Shown: positions 51,235 through 59,520 of the stretch, one piece after another | Layout of the letters: each line of letters starts with the position of its first letter | Numbering within the stretch: position 1 is the first letter of the stretch | Origin: Myxococcota bacterium | Lineage (GTDB): Bacteria > Myxococcota_A > UBA9160 > SMWR01 | Assembly (NCBI GenBank): GCA_022447545.1 | Contig: JAKVBI010000028.1 | Coordinates: forward strand, 17,126 to 81,125 | Direction of reading: 5' to 3' | Length of the DNA stretch: 64,000 nucleotides | Made by a program: the position numbers and the translations under genes | The notes under the pieces: generated by a model | Told to the model about the DNA's origin: nothing | Database searches by the model: none | What the model saw: only the letters and a program-made list of their open reading frames with translations

Positions 51235-53193
51235 TCAGCGAACGTCGAGATCGGCGAAGTTGGGTTCCCGAAGCATGTTCCAGACCTCGAGGGGAGTTAG
51301 GGGGTTCTGCGTTGCAGAGCGTCCGAATTTCGTCCAATAGTAGTTCTGCGCGCGTGGGTCGCTCCACGCCATTTGTTGGTTTCGCTCGTCGATCATTTCG
51401 TTGTAGAGACGGTAGGGCTCTTCTTTTACGTCGATCGATTTCTTTCCGTCGAGGATGAGCGTTTCTATACACTTAAGTGCGTAATGAGTCTCCATCTCCT
51501 GGAACGCCGGAACCAACAGGCCGCCATTTGTATTGGGACCATAAAGCGTCCAAAGATTGGGGCAGCCTGGGATCATCGCACCGAGGTAGCCCTGTGCTCC
51601 GTTTTCTGCCCACATTTCTTCGACCGTTCTTCCATCGCGTCCAGTGATCGACATCGGGAAGAGGTACTCGGTCGCCTTGAAACCGGTTGCGAAGACGATG
51701 ACATCTGCTTCGTGGACCGTACCGTCCTCGGTCTTCACGCCGTTTTCGGTGATCTCGCGAATTCCTTCCACGACGAGTGTGACATTGTCGCGCTGAATGG
51801 CATCGAGAACGCTGTAGGCAGGGTCGACCAGAACGGGACGTGCAGAGAGCACCGGGTGCTCCGGCGTCATCTTGTCGATGAGGTCAGTGCTTCCGAGTTT
51901 CTCTGTCAAGAAGGCCATGCAATCGTCGCGTGCTGCCTTGTTGATGGGGCTCACCGCATGCTCGTCGCTGAACCCTGGTTCGATCTGAGCGATTGGGCCG
52001 AACCCCGCGATGAACCCCGACGAAATGCGAAGACGCATAAAGTTCGTGTGGAAGGGAAGATTTCGATCCAGCCAGGTCACCTGAGGCGGGAATGGGGAAC
52101 GGTAGCCGGGAGCTGCAAAGAGCCACTGAGGCGTTCGTTGAAAGACAGTGACGTGTCCAGCCTCGAGAGCCAGTTCAGGAACCATCTGGTAGCCCGTGCA
52201 ACCAGTTCCGATGACGGCGACACGCTTTCCCGCCGGATCGAAGTTTCCAGGCCAACGTGCTGTATGCCAACTGGGACCCTTGAAAAGGTCCATGCCGGGG
52301 ATGTCTGGCATGTTGGGTCGGTTGAGGAATCCGACTGCCGTGATCACCGCGTTGGAACGTAGTGTGCGCCGTCCTTCGGGACCTTCGACTTCGATCTCCC
52401 ACATCGAATCTACTTGGTTCCAGGTGAGCGAGTGAACCTCTGTTTCGAAGGTGATTTCGCGCCGGACGTCGAACGTGTCGGCCACCCAATCGAAGTATTT
52501 CTGGTTCTCTGTCCATGGGCAATAGGAATACGGATAGCTGTAGTCGACTCCGAAGACGTGGGTGTAGAGTCGGCTGGGGGTATCGACGCGCGCACCTGGG
52601 TAGCGGTTTTCGTACCAGGTGCCGCCGACGCCATCGTTCTTTTCGATTACCGAGAAGGGAATGCCGGCTCGCTTTAGTTGAATGGCCGCATTGAGGCCGC
52701 CCATTCCGGCGCCGATGATGGTGACGGAGAAATCCTCACGCTGCTGCGTCGGTTCCCGTGACCATTCCAGGCCACGTGCCCATGGATCGAGAGCCAGTTC
52801 TTCCAGCCACAATTCGATCGACTCGGGCTCGGGTTCGCTTCCCATGGTCAGGGCCATACTTTTTGGCAGACGATCCGCGGGACCAATTGCAATTTCACCG
52901 GCTCCGCTGTCCCGATAGGCTTTGAGAAATTCAGCGGTTTTTCGTCGGACCCGCGCGGAATCTTCCTCGCTCAACTCGGCACGGGAGGCGAAGCCCCGGC
53001 GGGCGCCTGCACCAGGAGCCGCTACGGCAAGCTCTGGATCGCCAGTAAGTTGATAGATCAGGCCTCTGAGGACCATCGGGTCGCCGTATTCTGCGGCATC
53101 CTCGATGGTTGCATCGCTCGCTTCCAACAACTCCTGGCGGACTTCGGTTTTTGAACCTCTCATCTGCGAACTCTTTTCGATCGAATAAGTCAT
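51235..53193 (-). CDS. Flavin-containing Baeyer-Villiger-type monooxygenase
   Basis: 652 residues from ATG 53193. A roughly 150-residue N-terminal extension precedes the FAD Rossmann motif VTIIGAGMGGLNAAI (about 160-175). The Baeyer-Villiger fingerprint FKGPSWHTARWP (F-x-G-x3-H-x3-W-P) is intact. A second Rossmann motif VAVIGTGCTGYQMVPEL binds NADPH. Late ATG motif region VIVFATGFKATEYLFP is also present. It should insert oxygen into ketones using NADPH and O2. The extension occurs in the larger type I BVMOs such as cyclopentadecanone/cyclododecanone-type enzymes; the substrate is unknown. A TATAAT box 6 nt before the ATG hints at leaderless initiation; ATG 53163 is an alternative. Confidence 0.93.
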   Translation of the reverse strand: MTYSIEKSSQMRGSKTEVRQELLEASDATIEDAAEYGDPMVLRGLIYQLTGDPELAVAAPGAGARRGFASRAELSEEDSARVRRKTAEFLKAYRDSGAGEIAIGPADRLPKSMALTMGSEPEPESIELWLEELALDPWARGLEWSREPTQQREDFSVTIIGAGMGGLNAAIQLKRAGIPFSVIEKNDGVGGTWYENRYPGARVDTPSRLYTHVFGVDYSYPYSYCPWTENQKYFDWVADTFDVRREITFETEVHSLTWNQVDSMWEIEVEGPEGRRTLRSNAVITAVGFLNRPNMPDIPGMDLFKGPSWHTARWPGNFDPAGKRVAVIGTGCTGYQMVPELALEAGHVTVFQRTPQWLFAAPGYRSPFPPQVTWLDRNLPFHTNFMRLRISSGFIAGFGPIAQIEPGFSDEHAVSPINKAARDDCMAFLTEKLGSTDLIDKMTPEHPVLSARPVLVDPAYSVLDAIQRDNVTLVVEGIREITENGVKTEDGTVHEADVIVFATGFKATEYLFPMSITGRDGRTVEEMWAENGAQGYLGAMIPGCPNLWTLYGPNTNGGLLVPAFQEMETHYALKCIETLILDGKKSIDVKEEPYRLYNEMIDERNQQMAWSDPRAQNYYWTKFGRSATQNPLTPLEVWNMLREPNFADLDVR

Positions 53194-53199
53194 TGCCCG

Positions 53200-53205
53200 A
53201 TTATA
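53200..53205 (-). promoter_or_regulatory. Candidate -10 box (TATAAT) for the BVMO gene
   Basis: A perfect TATAAT on the minus strand lies 6 nt upstream of the ATG at 53193, with no Shine-Dalgarno sequence between. Transcription would start at or next to the ATG, so the message may be leaderless. No convincing -35 box is seen 17 nt upstream, which keeps confidence moderate. Confidence 0.4.
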
Positions 53206-53255
53206 TCCAGATGACAAAAATTCTTCCGCACATAAGGAAACGGTCGTTTCGGAAT

Positions 53256-55346
53256 TCAGAGCCCTTTCCTGGACACGAAAATTGGAGATGACCAGGCGCG
53301 CTCCTCAGTGAGAGAGAGGCAATTTTCGGGGGTGCCGTCTAGTCTCGTTCGGCACGGCTTCGAACGTACGCACTGCCCGGATGCGTCTCGCTCGCAGCGT
53401 AGAGGGTCTCCGTTGAGGGCGGGACTGGGCGTCTGGATTGCTCGCACGTAATACGCGGCATCGTCGGGCGCATCCGGATCGCTGAACTCGATTTCGCAGC
53501 CGAGTCCATCGGCCGGGCAGACATGTACTTGCCATGGATCTTCGATCAATTTGGCAATCGGTTCGTCAGGCCGAGCCTGAGGCCGAACCCGGACGATCTC
53601 GATGCGTGTGATGGGTTTTCGCACGTCGCTCGGGTGAAAGCACTCGCCGAGACACAACGAGGCGATGCGTTCAGGCGACAGCGCGTCGTGAACAAACTCG
53701 GGACAGCCGGGTTTCTGCTCGAAGGCACCGATCGCTCGCACGGAGAAGCGCGGCGGTGATGCGCTCTCGACCTCCGAGCCCATGGGAAGCCTAGTGCCAT
53801 CTTGTTGCACTAAGTCGAACCACAACTGGATTCGATCTCCCGACGTCGCGTAGACGTGCTTGTTTTGTAGGGCTTCGAAGATCGACTCGCGATCGCGCGC
53901 GTTCGAGTGCACGGCTGCGAGGCCGCCGGTGAAATACATCGCGGAACGGCGATCGTCCCAACCGGACTCGATCCCCGGGTATGCGACGCCGTCGGTCATG
54001 ATCAGCCGCCCGAATTCCTTGTAGCCGGTTCCTGGGCGCGAGCGGTGGTTGTCGCTACTGCCAATAAAGCCCCATCGGAAACGCTTGTCGGTTTCTCGAC
54101 CTCGGTCGTTGGCCACCGCAAGTGCGTATTGTGCGCTCTGTTTCGGTCGATAGTCGTAGGCAGGTAGAAACGAGTCGATTGCTTGGTCGCAATCCCCCCA
54201 TTCCTCAATGCCGACATCGGGCACGATGCCTTCCAGTAATGCCATCTGGCCGAAAAATGGTGTGGCGGCCCTGCTTGCAGCAGCTTCGACCTCCGCATCG
54301 CAATCGGAACTCGTCGGGTCGCCACAACGTTCGCGCACCATGCGGCGAGCACGTTGGCAGCACAACTCGATCGCACCGACTTCCTCGGGGCAAACGAATT
54401 CTCCTTCCGCGCTCGGCGCGGGTGTCTGGAAGTCGCGGTAGACCTCGGAGTTTCCATGGCCCGAATACAGCTCGAGGAGTGGTTGCCAGCGTGGATCGTG
54501 CTGGCCCAGCTGGTTCGCTAGATCTGCACCCAGGGGATTCGTCACGCCCCAGGCGAGGCCATGGGGGATGACCACTGCTGCGTGTCCCCATTCGGACAGC
54601 TTGTCGAAGAGCGCGCGCGGTGTCGTCGCTGACTCGCGGCAATTGTTGGGTAGTTGACGGACGGGAACGTCTTCTGGGCAATCTTCGAGATTCATTGCAT
54701 CGAGGGACCACCGATGAAAGCTCGACCAGTCGGCGAAGGACGGCCCATCCGTGAATTGTCCGATCACACCAAAGGCGACGAAAAATGGCGTGCCCGGTGC
54801 CGATGCGATGGGGCGCGCTGGGATTCGATTCTCGTCGAGGTCTCGAAGCACGACGTTTTTGTGGCCGTAGTGTGTCTCCGAATTCATGCTTCGATGAGAC
54901 CATTCCCAACCGAGGAAACTCACCATGTCGGGGTTCTCCGGGTCACCGGCACTCGCGTTGCACTCGCGCACGGCGTCGACTGTCTCGCTCCACAATTCGG
55001 GTGTCAGGCTCTCGGCGTGGTCGTTCATCGACCAGAAATCGACCTGTGAACAGAAACGCGCGAAGTCACAGGCGTCTCGGGGCGAACGGCGACCTTCGCG
55101 GTCAAGCAGCACAAGACTCTGGATGTGGGCATCGGCCGAATAGCTGGTGTGAACGTGTAGATCGCCGAACAGGATCTGCGGCCCATGACTTGTCGCTGCC
55201 ACAGGTCGGGAGGCATCAGCGAGTTGACCCTGGGCGTGGGGATCGCCGCGCGATGCGTTCCAAGCGAGTGAAGTGAGAAAGAGCCCGATCGCTGCTACGA
55301 GCAGCAATAAGACGATCACGAGGGTTTTCGTGAGCAGGCGCAACAT
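53256..55346 (-). CDS. DUF3604-domain protein with N-terminal membrane anchor
   Basis: About 696 residues from ATG 55346; a TTG at 55355 is also possible. A hydrophobic N-terminus (LVIVLLLLVAAIGLFLTSLA) is followed by LFGDLHVHTSYSADA, the HxH metal motif of a PHP-like fold (DUF3604). FWSMNDHAESLTPELW, DMVSFLGWEWSH, VIPHGLAWG and FIGSSDNHRSRPGTGY hold further His/Asp metal ligands. These proteins are probably exported or periplasmic metallo-phosphoesterases/hydrolases of unknown substrate. The C-terminal 150 residues are Cys-rich (for example CRTRLDGTPENC), which favours an oxidising extracytoplasmic location. The stop lies 62 bp before the BVMO start on the same strand. Confidence 0.88.
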   Translation of the reverse strand: MLRLLTKTLVIVLLLLVAAIGLFLTSLAWNASRGDPHAQGQLADASRPVAATSHGPQILFGDLHVHTSYSADAHIQSLVLLDREGRRSPRDACDFARFCSQVDFWSMNDHAESLTPELWSETVDAVRECNASAGDPENPDMVSFLGWEWSHRSMNSETHYGHKNVVLRDLDENRIPARPIASAPGTPFFVAFGVIGQFTDGPSFADWSSFHRWSLDAMNLEDCPEDVPVRQLPNNCRESATTPRALFDKLSEWGHAAVVIPHGLAWGVTNPLGADLANQLGQHDPRWQPLLELYSGHGNSEVYRDFQTPAPSAEGEFVCPEEVGAIELCCQRARRMVRERCGDPTSSDCDAEVEAAASRAATPFFGQMALLEGIVPDVGIEEWGDCDQAIDSFLPAYDYRPKQSAQYALAVANDRGRETDKRFRWGFIGSSDNHRSRPGTGYKEFGRLIMTDGVAYPGIESGWDDRRSAMYFTGGLAAVHSNARDRESIFEALQNKHVYATSGDRIQLWFDLVQQDGTRLPMGSEVESASPPRFSVRAIGAFEQKPGCPEFVHDALSPERIASLCLGECFHPSDVRKPITRIEIVRVRPQARPDEPIAKLIEDPWQVHVCPADGLGCEIEFSDPDAPDDAAYYVRAIQTPSPALNGDPLRCERDASGQCVRSKPCRTRLDGTPENCLSLTEERAWSSPIFVSRKGL

Positions 55347-55704
55347 GTTGGCCAATCAACCCTTCAATGACGCAATCTCGGCGCGTGTCAGGGACTCTTT
55401 GATCTGAGCGAACCGATGGCCAGTAAGATCTTCATCATCCTGATGTCGCATTGCGAACTTTCGGGCATCGATATGACGCTAAGGTGATCCCAGCCGCCAT
55501 GCAGTTGTTCGACGTTACCCGTGCTAGTGCGCTCCATCAAGCGGTGTGTAGAGACCATTCACGGCAGAGAATCGAAGTAAACACCGTGGCTCAGGGCCCG
55601 CGCGCTTTGGTATCCCGGTGGTTGTCATCACCTTGAAAACCATCGTCGCAAGCAGGGCGAGAGCGCCTCTGTGCCGGCTTGATGCTGGCCAGTAGTATCC
55701 TGCT
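55347..55704. other. Divergent intergenic region
   Basis: 358 bp between the DUF3604 start and the plus-strand MFS start. I see no coding remnant, hairpin or convincing promoter pair; it must contain regulatory sequence for at least one of the two genes. Confidence 0.35.
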
Positions 55705-56889
55705 GTGAATCCTCTCTCTCGTAACGCCTGGCGAGTCTGTGTCTTCCACGGCCTTCAGATGTCGCTCTTTCCCATGGCGATCATCACTGTTTTCTGGAAG
55801 CGGGAGATCGGCATGTCCATGACGGAGATCATGGTCTCTCAGGCGTGTTTTGGACTCGCCATGGCGGCGTTCGAATTCCCTTCGGGGTATCTCGCAGATC
55901 GGATTGGTTACCGACGGACGCTGATTCTGGCCTCGCTCCTCATGGCGGGTGGTTGGGCGGTTTACTGCCTGACAAACAGCTTTGCGCTCGTCATCGGCGC
56001 TGAGGTGGTGCTGGGCGTGGCCATGTCTTTCGTCTCGGGGTGCGACACGGCGCTGCTTTATGAGTCCGTCAAGCAGTCCGGACAGGAGAAGCGGTTCAGT
56101 ATTTGGATGGGGCGCTATCACATTCTCGGCCAGACGGCCGAAGGGACGGCTGCGCTCGCTGCCGGTTTGTTGTTTGCGTGGTGGATCCGCCTTCCCTTCC
56201 TACTTGAGGTGGGCATCTGGATCCTGGCCGCGGTGATCGCCGCAACCATGGTCGAACCTGCCCGAGATCGGCCTCCTCTGCGCGACAATTGGTCACAGGT
56301 CAGGATGATGATGCGCCACGTCCTTTTTGAGAATCGCTCTCTGCGAGCCGTGATGGGTCTCGCGATTGTACTTGGCATGTCGTCGTTCGTTCCGGTTTGG
56401 ATCATCCAGATCTATGCGACGGATTCAGGTGTCCCCGAGGCCTGGCTTGGGCCGATCTGGGCTGCAGCGAACTATACGGTTGCGGCGGGCTCGTTCTGCA
56501 GCAGTCGCATAAGTGCGTGGATGGGTTCCTACGGGACGCTGAGTTTTGGCCTTCTGATGATGCTCGTCGGTTATCTCGGGCTTGGCTTCAGCCATGCCTT
56601 GTTCGGCTTCGCGTTCTATTTCCTGATTACTTTCTTTCGTGGGCTCTGGTATCCGATCATGCACCATGCCGAGCAACGCCAGATCCCATCGACGGATCGT
56701 GCGGGGTTCGTGTCGCTGCGAAGCATGACGTTCCGAATCCTTTTCATGGTGGTGGGTCCGTGCGTGGGCCTCGCGATCGACGGCTGGGGGCAGCACCCGG
56801 TCCTGATCGCTCTCGGGATCGCATTCGCGGCGCTGTGCCTGAATGGGCTGCTCGTGGTTCGGCGCTCCGGTGCGGGAGCCACTGAATAG
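55705..56889 (+). CDS. MFS transporter
   Basis: 394 residues from a GTG at 55705. Twelve predicted membrane segments. The loop 2-3 motif EFPSGYLADRIGYRRTLILA is the MFS A-motif (G-x-L-a-D-r-x-G-r/y-R), and the second half opens with LRAVMGLAIVLGMSSFVPVW. Such a set points to a DHA-type exporter or general permease; the substrate is not evident. It is convergent with the IPNS-like dioxygenase gene (62 bp) and divergent from DUF3604. No regulator of the TetR or MarR type is nearby, which is unusual for drug efflux genes. Confidence 0.88.
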   Translation: MNPLSRNAWRVCVFHGLQMSLFPMAIITVFWKREIGMSMTEIMVSQACFGLAMAAFEFPSGYLADRIGYRRTLILASLLMAGGWAVYCLTNSFALVIGAEVVLGVAMSFVSGCDTALLYESVKQSGQEKRFSIWMGRYHILGQTAEGTAALAAGLLFAWWIRLPFLLEVGIWILAAVIAATMVEPARDRPPLRDNWSQVRMMMRHVLFENRSLRAVMGLAIVLGMSSFVPVWIIQIYATDSGVPEAWLGPIWAAANYTVAAGSFCSSRISAWMGSYGTLSFGLLMMLVGYLGLGFSHALFGFAFYFLITFFRGLWYPIMHHAEQRQIPSTDRAGFVSLRSMTFRILFMVVGPCVGLAIDGWGQHPVLIALGIAFAALCLNGLLVVRRSGAGATE

Positions 56890-56951
56890 TAGAAAGGACT
56901 TTCCTCGAACCCATCGAGTGGAGCGTCGGGTCCATGGGCTCCAGGCGTCGG

Positions 56952-57881
56952 TCAGATGCGGTAGTGGGCGATCTGGATCTCTTCGCCCACATCCGCATAG
57001 TCGCCGGCTGCTCGGCCATTGCGGAACTCGCCCCAGTTGATCGGGCGGTAGTGCGGAGGCGTCGCCGGGTCCGTAGAGGTCAAGGGTGCGTAGTCCATGG
57101 CGAACGAAGGGTTGAAGAAGAAAGGCGCGCTGTAGCGGGTGTGCTCGTTGCTTGCGAGCACCCGGTGCAGGGGCGCGCGGTAACGGTCATTGGACCAAAC
57201 CTGCACGACATCGCCAATGTTGATGACGATTGCCGCCCGCTCGGCCGACACTGCGTGCCACTGGTCATCGCGTTCTACTTGGAGCCCGTGCCGGCCGTCT
57301 TGAAGCAGAATGGTTACGGCCCCCGCATCGGAGTGATGACTGATGCCGAGATGGCCGGCTCGTGCACCGGTGGGTGTGTCGGCCGGGGCCGGTTTTTCGC
57401 AAAGAGGATAGTGGTTGAGGCGTAGATAGCTGGTGTGGTCTTGGAAGCCTTCGACGAGGGCATTCCCGTCTGCACCGAGAGAATTTCCGAGGCAGCGGAC
57501 GAGTTCCTTGGCGACGGGCTCACACTCCCGGTAGAAAGCTTCGGTGGTCTCTCGGAAACTGGGGGCATCCTCGGGCCACTGGGGGATGCATTGGCCCACA
57601 GCGGGGCCTACGTCGAACAACTCCTTCCAGTCGCGAATATTCTTGGTGAGCTCCCGCTCATAGTAGCCCCAGTGGTTCTCGGCCGTTCGTTCGCAGCGAT
57701 GCTTGACTTCCGCGGGGAGCGAAAAGAAACGCTCCATCTCGTCGAGCATTGCCTCACACAGGTCGGGAGGAATTGGATGGTTGTCGAGCTGGAAGAAACC
57801 CCACGTGCGGCACGCACGGTCAAGGAGCTCCAACTCTCGACCTGCGCTGAGCTCTTCGTAGTCGATCGGAATGAGTCGCAT
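56952..57881 (-). CDS. Isopenicillin-N-synthase-like 2-oxoglutarate/Fe(II) oxygenase
   Basis: 309 residues from ATG 57881 (MRLIPIDYEEL, the usual family start; a GTG at 57893 is the alternative). The N-terminal DIOX_N region has TWGFFQLDNHPIPPDLCEAM. The jelly-roll core has HHSDAG with His187-x-Asp189 in the longer numbering, distal His243 in APLHRVLAS and the R-x-S motif RYSAPFFFNP for 2-oxoglutarate. Bacterial members are known as 2OG-Fe(II) oxygenases acting on diverse small molecules. On the same strand as the amidohydrolase upstream (63 bp), with which it likely forms a transcription unit. Confidence 0.92.
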   Translation of the reverse strand: MRLIPIDYEELSAGRELELLDRACRTWGFFQLDNHPIPPDLCEAMLDEMERFFSLPAEVKHRCERTAENHWGYYERELTKNIRDWKELFDVGPAVGQCIPQWPEDAPSFRETTEAFYRECEPVAKELVRCLGNSLGADGNALVEGFQDHTSYLRLNHYPLCEKPAPADTPTGARAGHLGISHHSDAGAVTILLQDGRHGLQVERDDQWHAVSAERAAIVINIGDVVQVWSNDRYRAPLHRVLASNEHTRYSAPFFFNPSFAMDYAPLTSTDPATPPHYRPINWGEFRNGRAAGDYADVGEEIQIAHYRI

Positions 57882-57944
57882 CGCTTGTCGCACTATTTAC
57901 GGAGTGCCTCGATGGAGACTAGAACTCCCGCACAGGCTGCGATC

Positions 57945-59114
57945 TCAGAGTTCGACACCGTAGATTCGCGCAGGCGTGTCCTGGAGAATCTTTCGCGTAG
58001 TCTCCTCTGAAACGTTTTGCAGCGCGACCTCCGCATAGTCGGCGGGAGGCTCCGCGGAGCTGTTGGGACTGGGATACTGACAGGTGGGGTGCGGGTAGTC
58101 GGTCTCCCACATGAGGTTGTCGGGAAACGCATCGATCGCCGCGTCGAGGCCTCGCTTTTCGAACCAGAACGACCCATAGACCTGGCGCTTGAAGTATTCC
58201 GAGGGAAGCAGATCGTATTCGGGGTGCTCCTTGGAGACCCCGCCATTCACCCACTGCCAGTCGAACATTTCGAGGACGCATTGAAGCCATCCGACCCCGC
58301 TCTCGACAGAGACAAATTCGAGATTGGGGAAGCGAGCGCAGATACCGCCAAAGAGCAGGTTGGCGAGACAGTTCTGATTGTCGAGCAGGGCCAGAGAACC
58401 CCCTCGCGAGAAGTTGGCTTTCGTGCCCATTCCCGAGGTGTCGTTGGCGATGTCGCTGATGTCCCCAGAGCCGATGTGGAAGCTGATCGAGAGGCCTGCA
58501 TCCTGGGTCGCTGCCCAGACGGGATCCCAGTGGGAATGGGCCAGCGGTGGCTGGCCAAAGGTCTCCGGCCGGCTTCCGAAGAGCACAGCACGATGCCCCT
58601 TGACGGCCGACCGTTCGATCTCCTTGACCGAAGCTTCAACGTCCCAGAAGGGCAGGGCCATCACAGGCAGCAGTCGATTGAGATCAGCACTCGACCAGTC
58701 CACGAGAAAATCGTTGTAAGCCTGGACGCACTCGAGCATCAGAGCCGGCTCTTCGAGGCGCAGGAATCCGCCCGATCCGAATCCACCGAGGTTTGGATAG
58801 AGGACCATCCCATAGATGCCTTCCTCGTCCATGAGTTGGAGGCGTGCCTTCGCGTCGTAGGAGGCTGCTGGGATGTCGCTGTACCCCATCGGCACGTTCG
58901 GGTACGTGTCGTGGTGCCCCGCCATGGTGTAAAAGCCGGGCCCGCCTGCGGGCGTGTCGCCAATGAACCACATGTCCCGGCCCTCGAACTGGCGGATGTG
59001 GGGCACTTTGTTGCCCCACTTGCTCGCGACCCGATCGGTCCAGACGTCGCCGGGCTCGGTGATGTGCGTGTCGATGTCGATCACCTTGTATTGCTCGAAC
59101 AGTTTCTGGCTCAT
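57945..59114 (-). CDS. Amidohydrolase_2 family metal-dependent hydrolase (4 of 4)
   Basis: 389 residues from ATG 59114, with AAGGAAG about 8 nt upstream; the frame stays open further upstream but reads as non-coding. VIDIDTHITEPGDVW holds Asp15-x-His17, LSISFHIGSGDISD the barrel His, and DNLMWETDYPHPTCQYP the final Asp. It is a standard-length PF04909 enzyme, closest in motif style to the one at 37298 (both with a W-(A/E)-(S/T)-DYPH end). The gene is followed 63 bp later by the IPNS-like oxygenase, repeating the oxygenase-plus-amidohydrolase pairing seen at 42.9-45 kb. Confidence 0.93.
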   Translation of the reverse strand: MSQKLFEQYKVIDIDTHITEPGDVWTDRVASKWGNKVPHIRQFEGRDMWFIGDTPAGGPGFYTMAGHHDTYPNVPMGYSDIPAASYDAKARLQLMDEEGIYGMVLYPNLGGFGSGGFLRLEEPALMLECVQAYNDFLVDWSSADLNRLLPVMALPFWDVEASVKEIERSAVKGHRAVLFGSRPETFGQPPLAHSHWDPVWAATQDAGLSISFHIGSGDISDIANDTSGMGTKANFSRGGSLALLDNQNCLANLLFGGICARFPNLEFVSVESGVGWLQCVLEMFDWQWVNGGVSKEHPEYDLLPSEYFKRQVYGSFWFEKRGLDAAIDAFPDNLMWETDYPHPTCQYPSPNSSAEPPADYAEVALQNVSEETTRKILQDTPARIYGVEL

Positions 59115-59520
59115 GATGGGTCTTCCTTTCCAAAGTGTGAGGGCGCCCGCGTTGGCCGTTTCCATTCGAAAACCGACAGGCACCGCAGGGTCTGACGCCA
59201 CGAACGCCAGGGGGGGAGGTTGGAATCTTCCCCTCGGGGGTTGGCGCTGGGTCCATGCGGTCACGAGGCAGGGCCACGCGTGCAATCGATAATAGCAGCG
59301 CTCGGCAGTAGCGGTGAGCCCGTCCGAGTTTCTGCGTTGCCGGGTACTTTTGGGGGCGTGGAACCGCGCGGATCCTTTTTTTCGGAGGAAACCTGTCCAG
59401 CCGTTTTTTTGTCCATACCTAAGGGAAGGGCGCCCGCGGCCCCGAGCCGGGGCTCGTATCGAATTTCTCAAAGGACCCCGTCCGCCTCGGCGTTGGGAGT
59501 CGTTCGAATTCGATTGTGAT
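59115..59520. other. Intergenic region, nothing recognised
   Basis: 406 bp between two minus-strand genes, upstream of the amidohydrolase. Several T or C homopolymer runs (around 59380-59410) are visible, but no hairpin with a T tract and no coding remnant. It should contain the promoter for the amidohydrolase/oxygenase pair. Confidence 0.35.
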
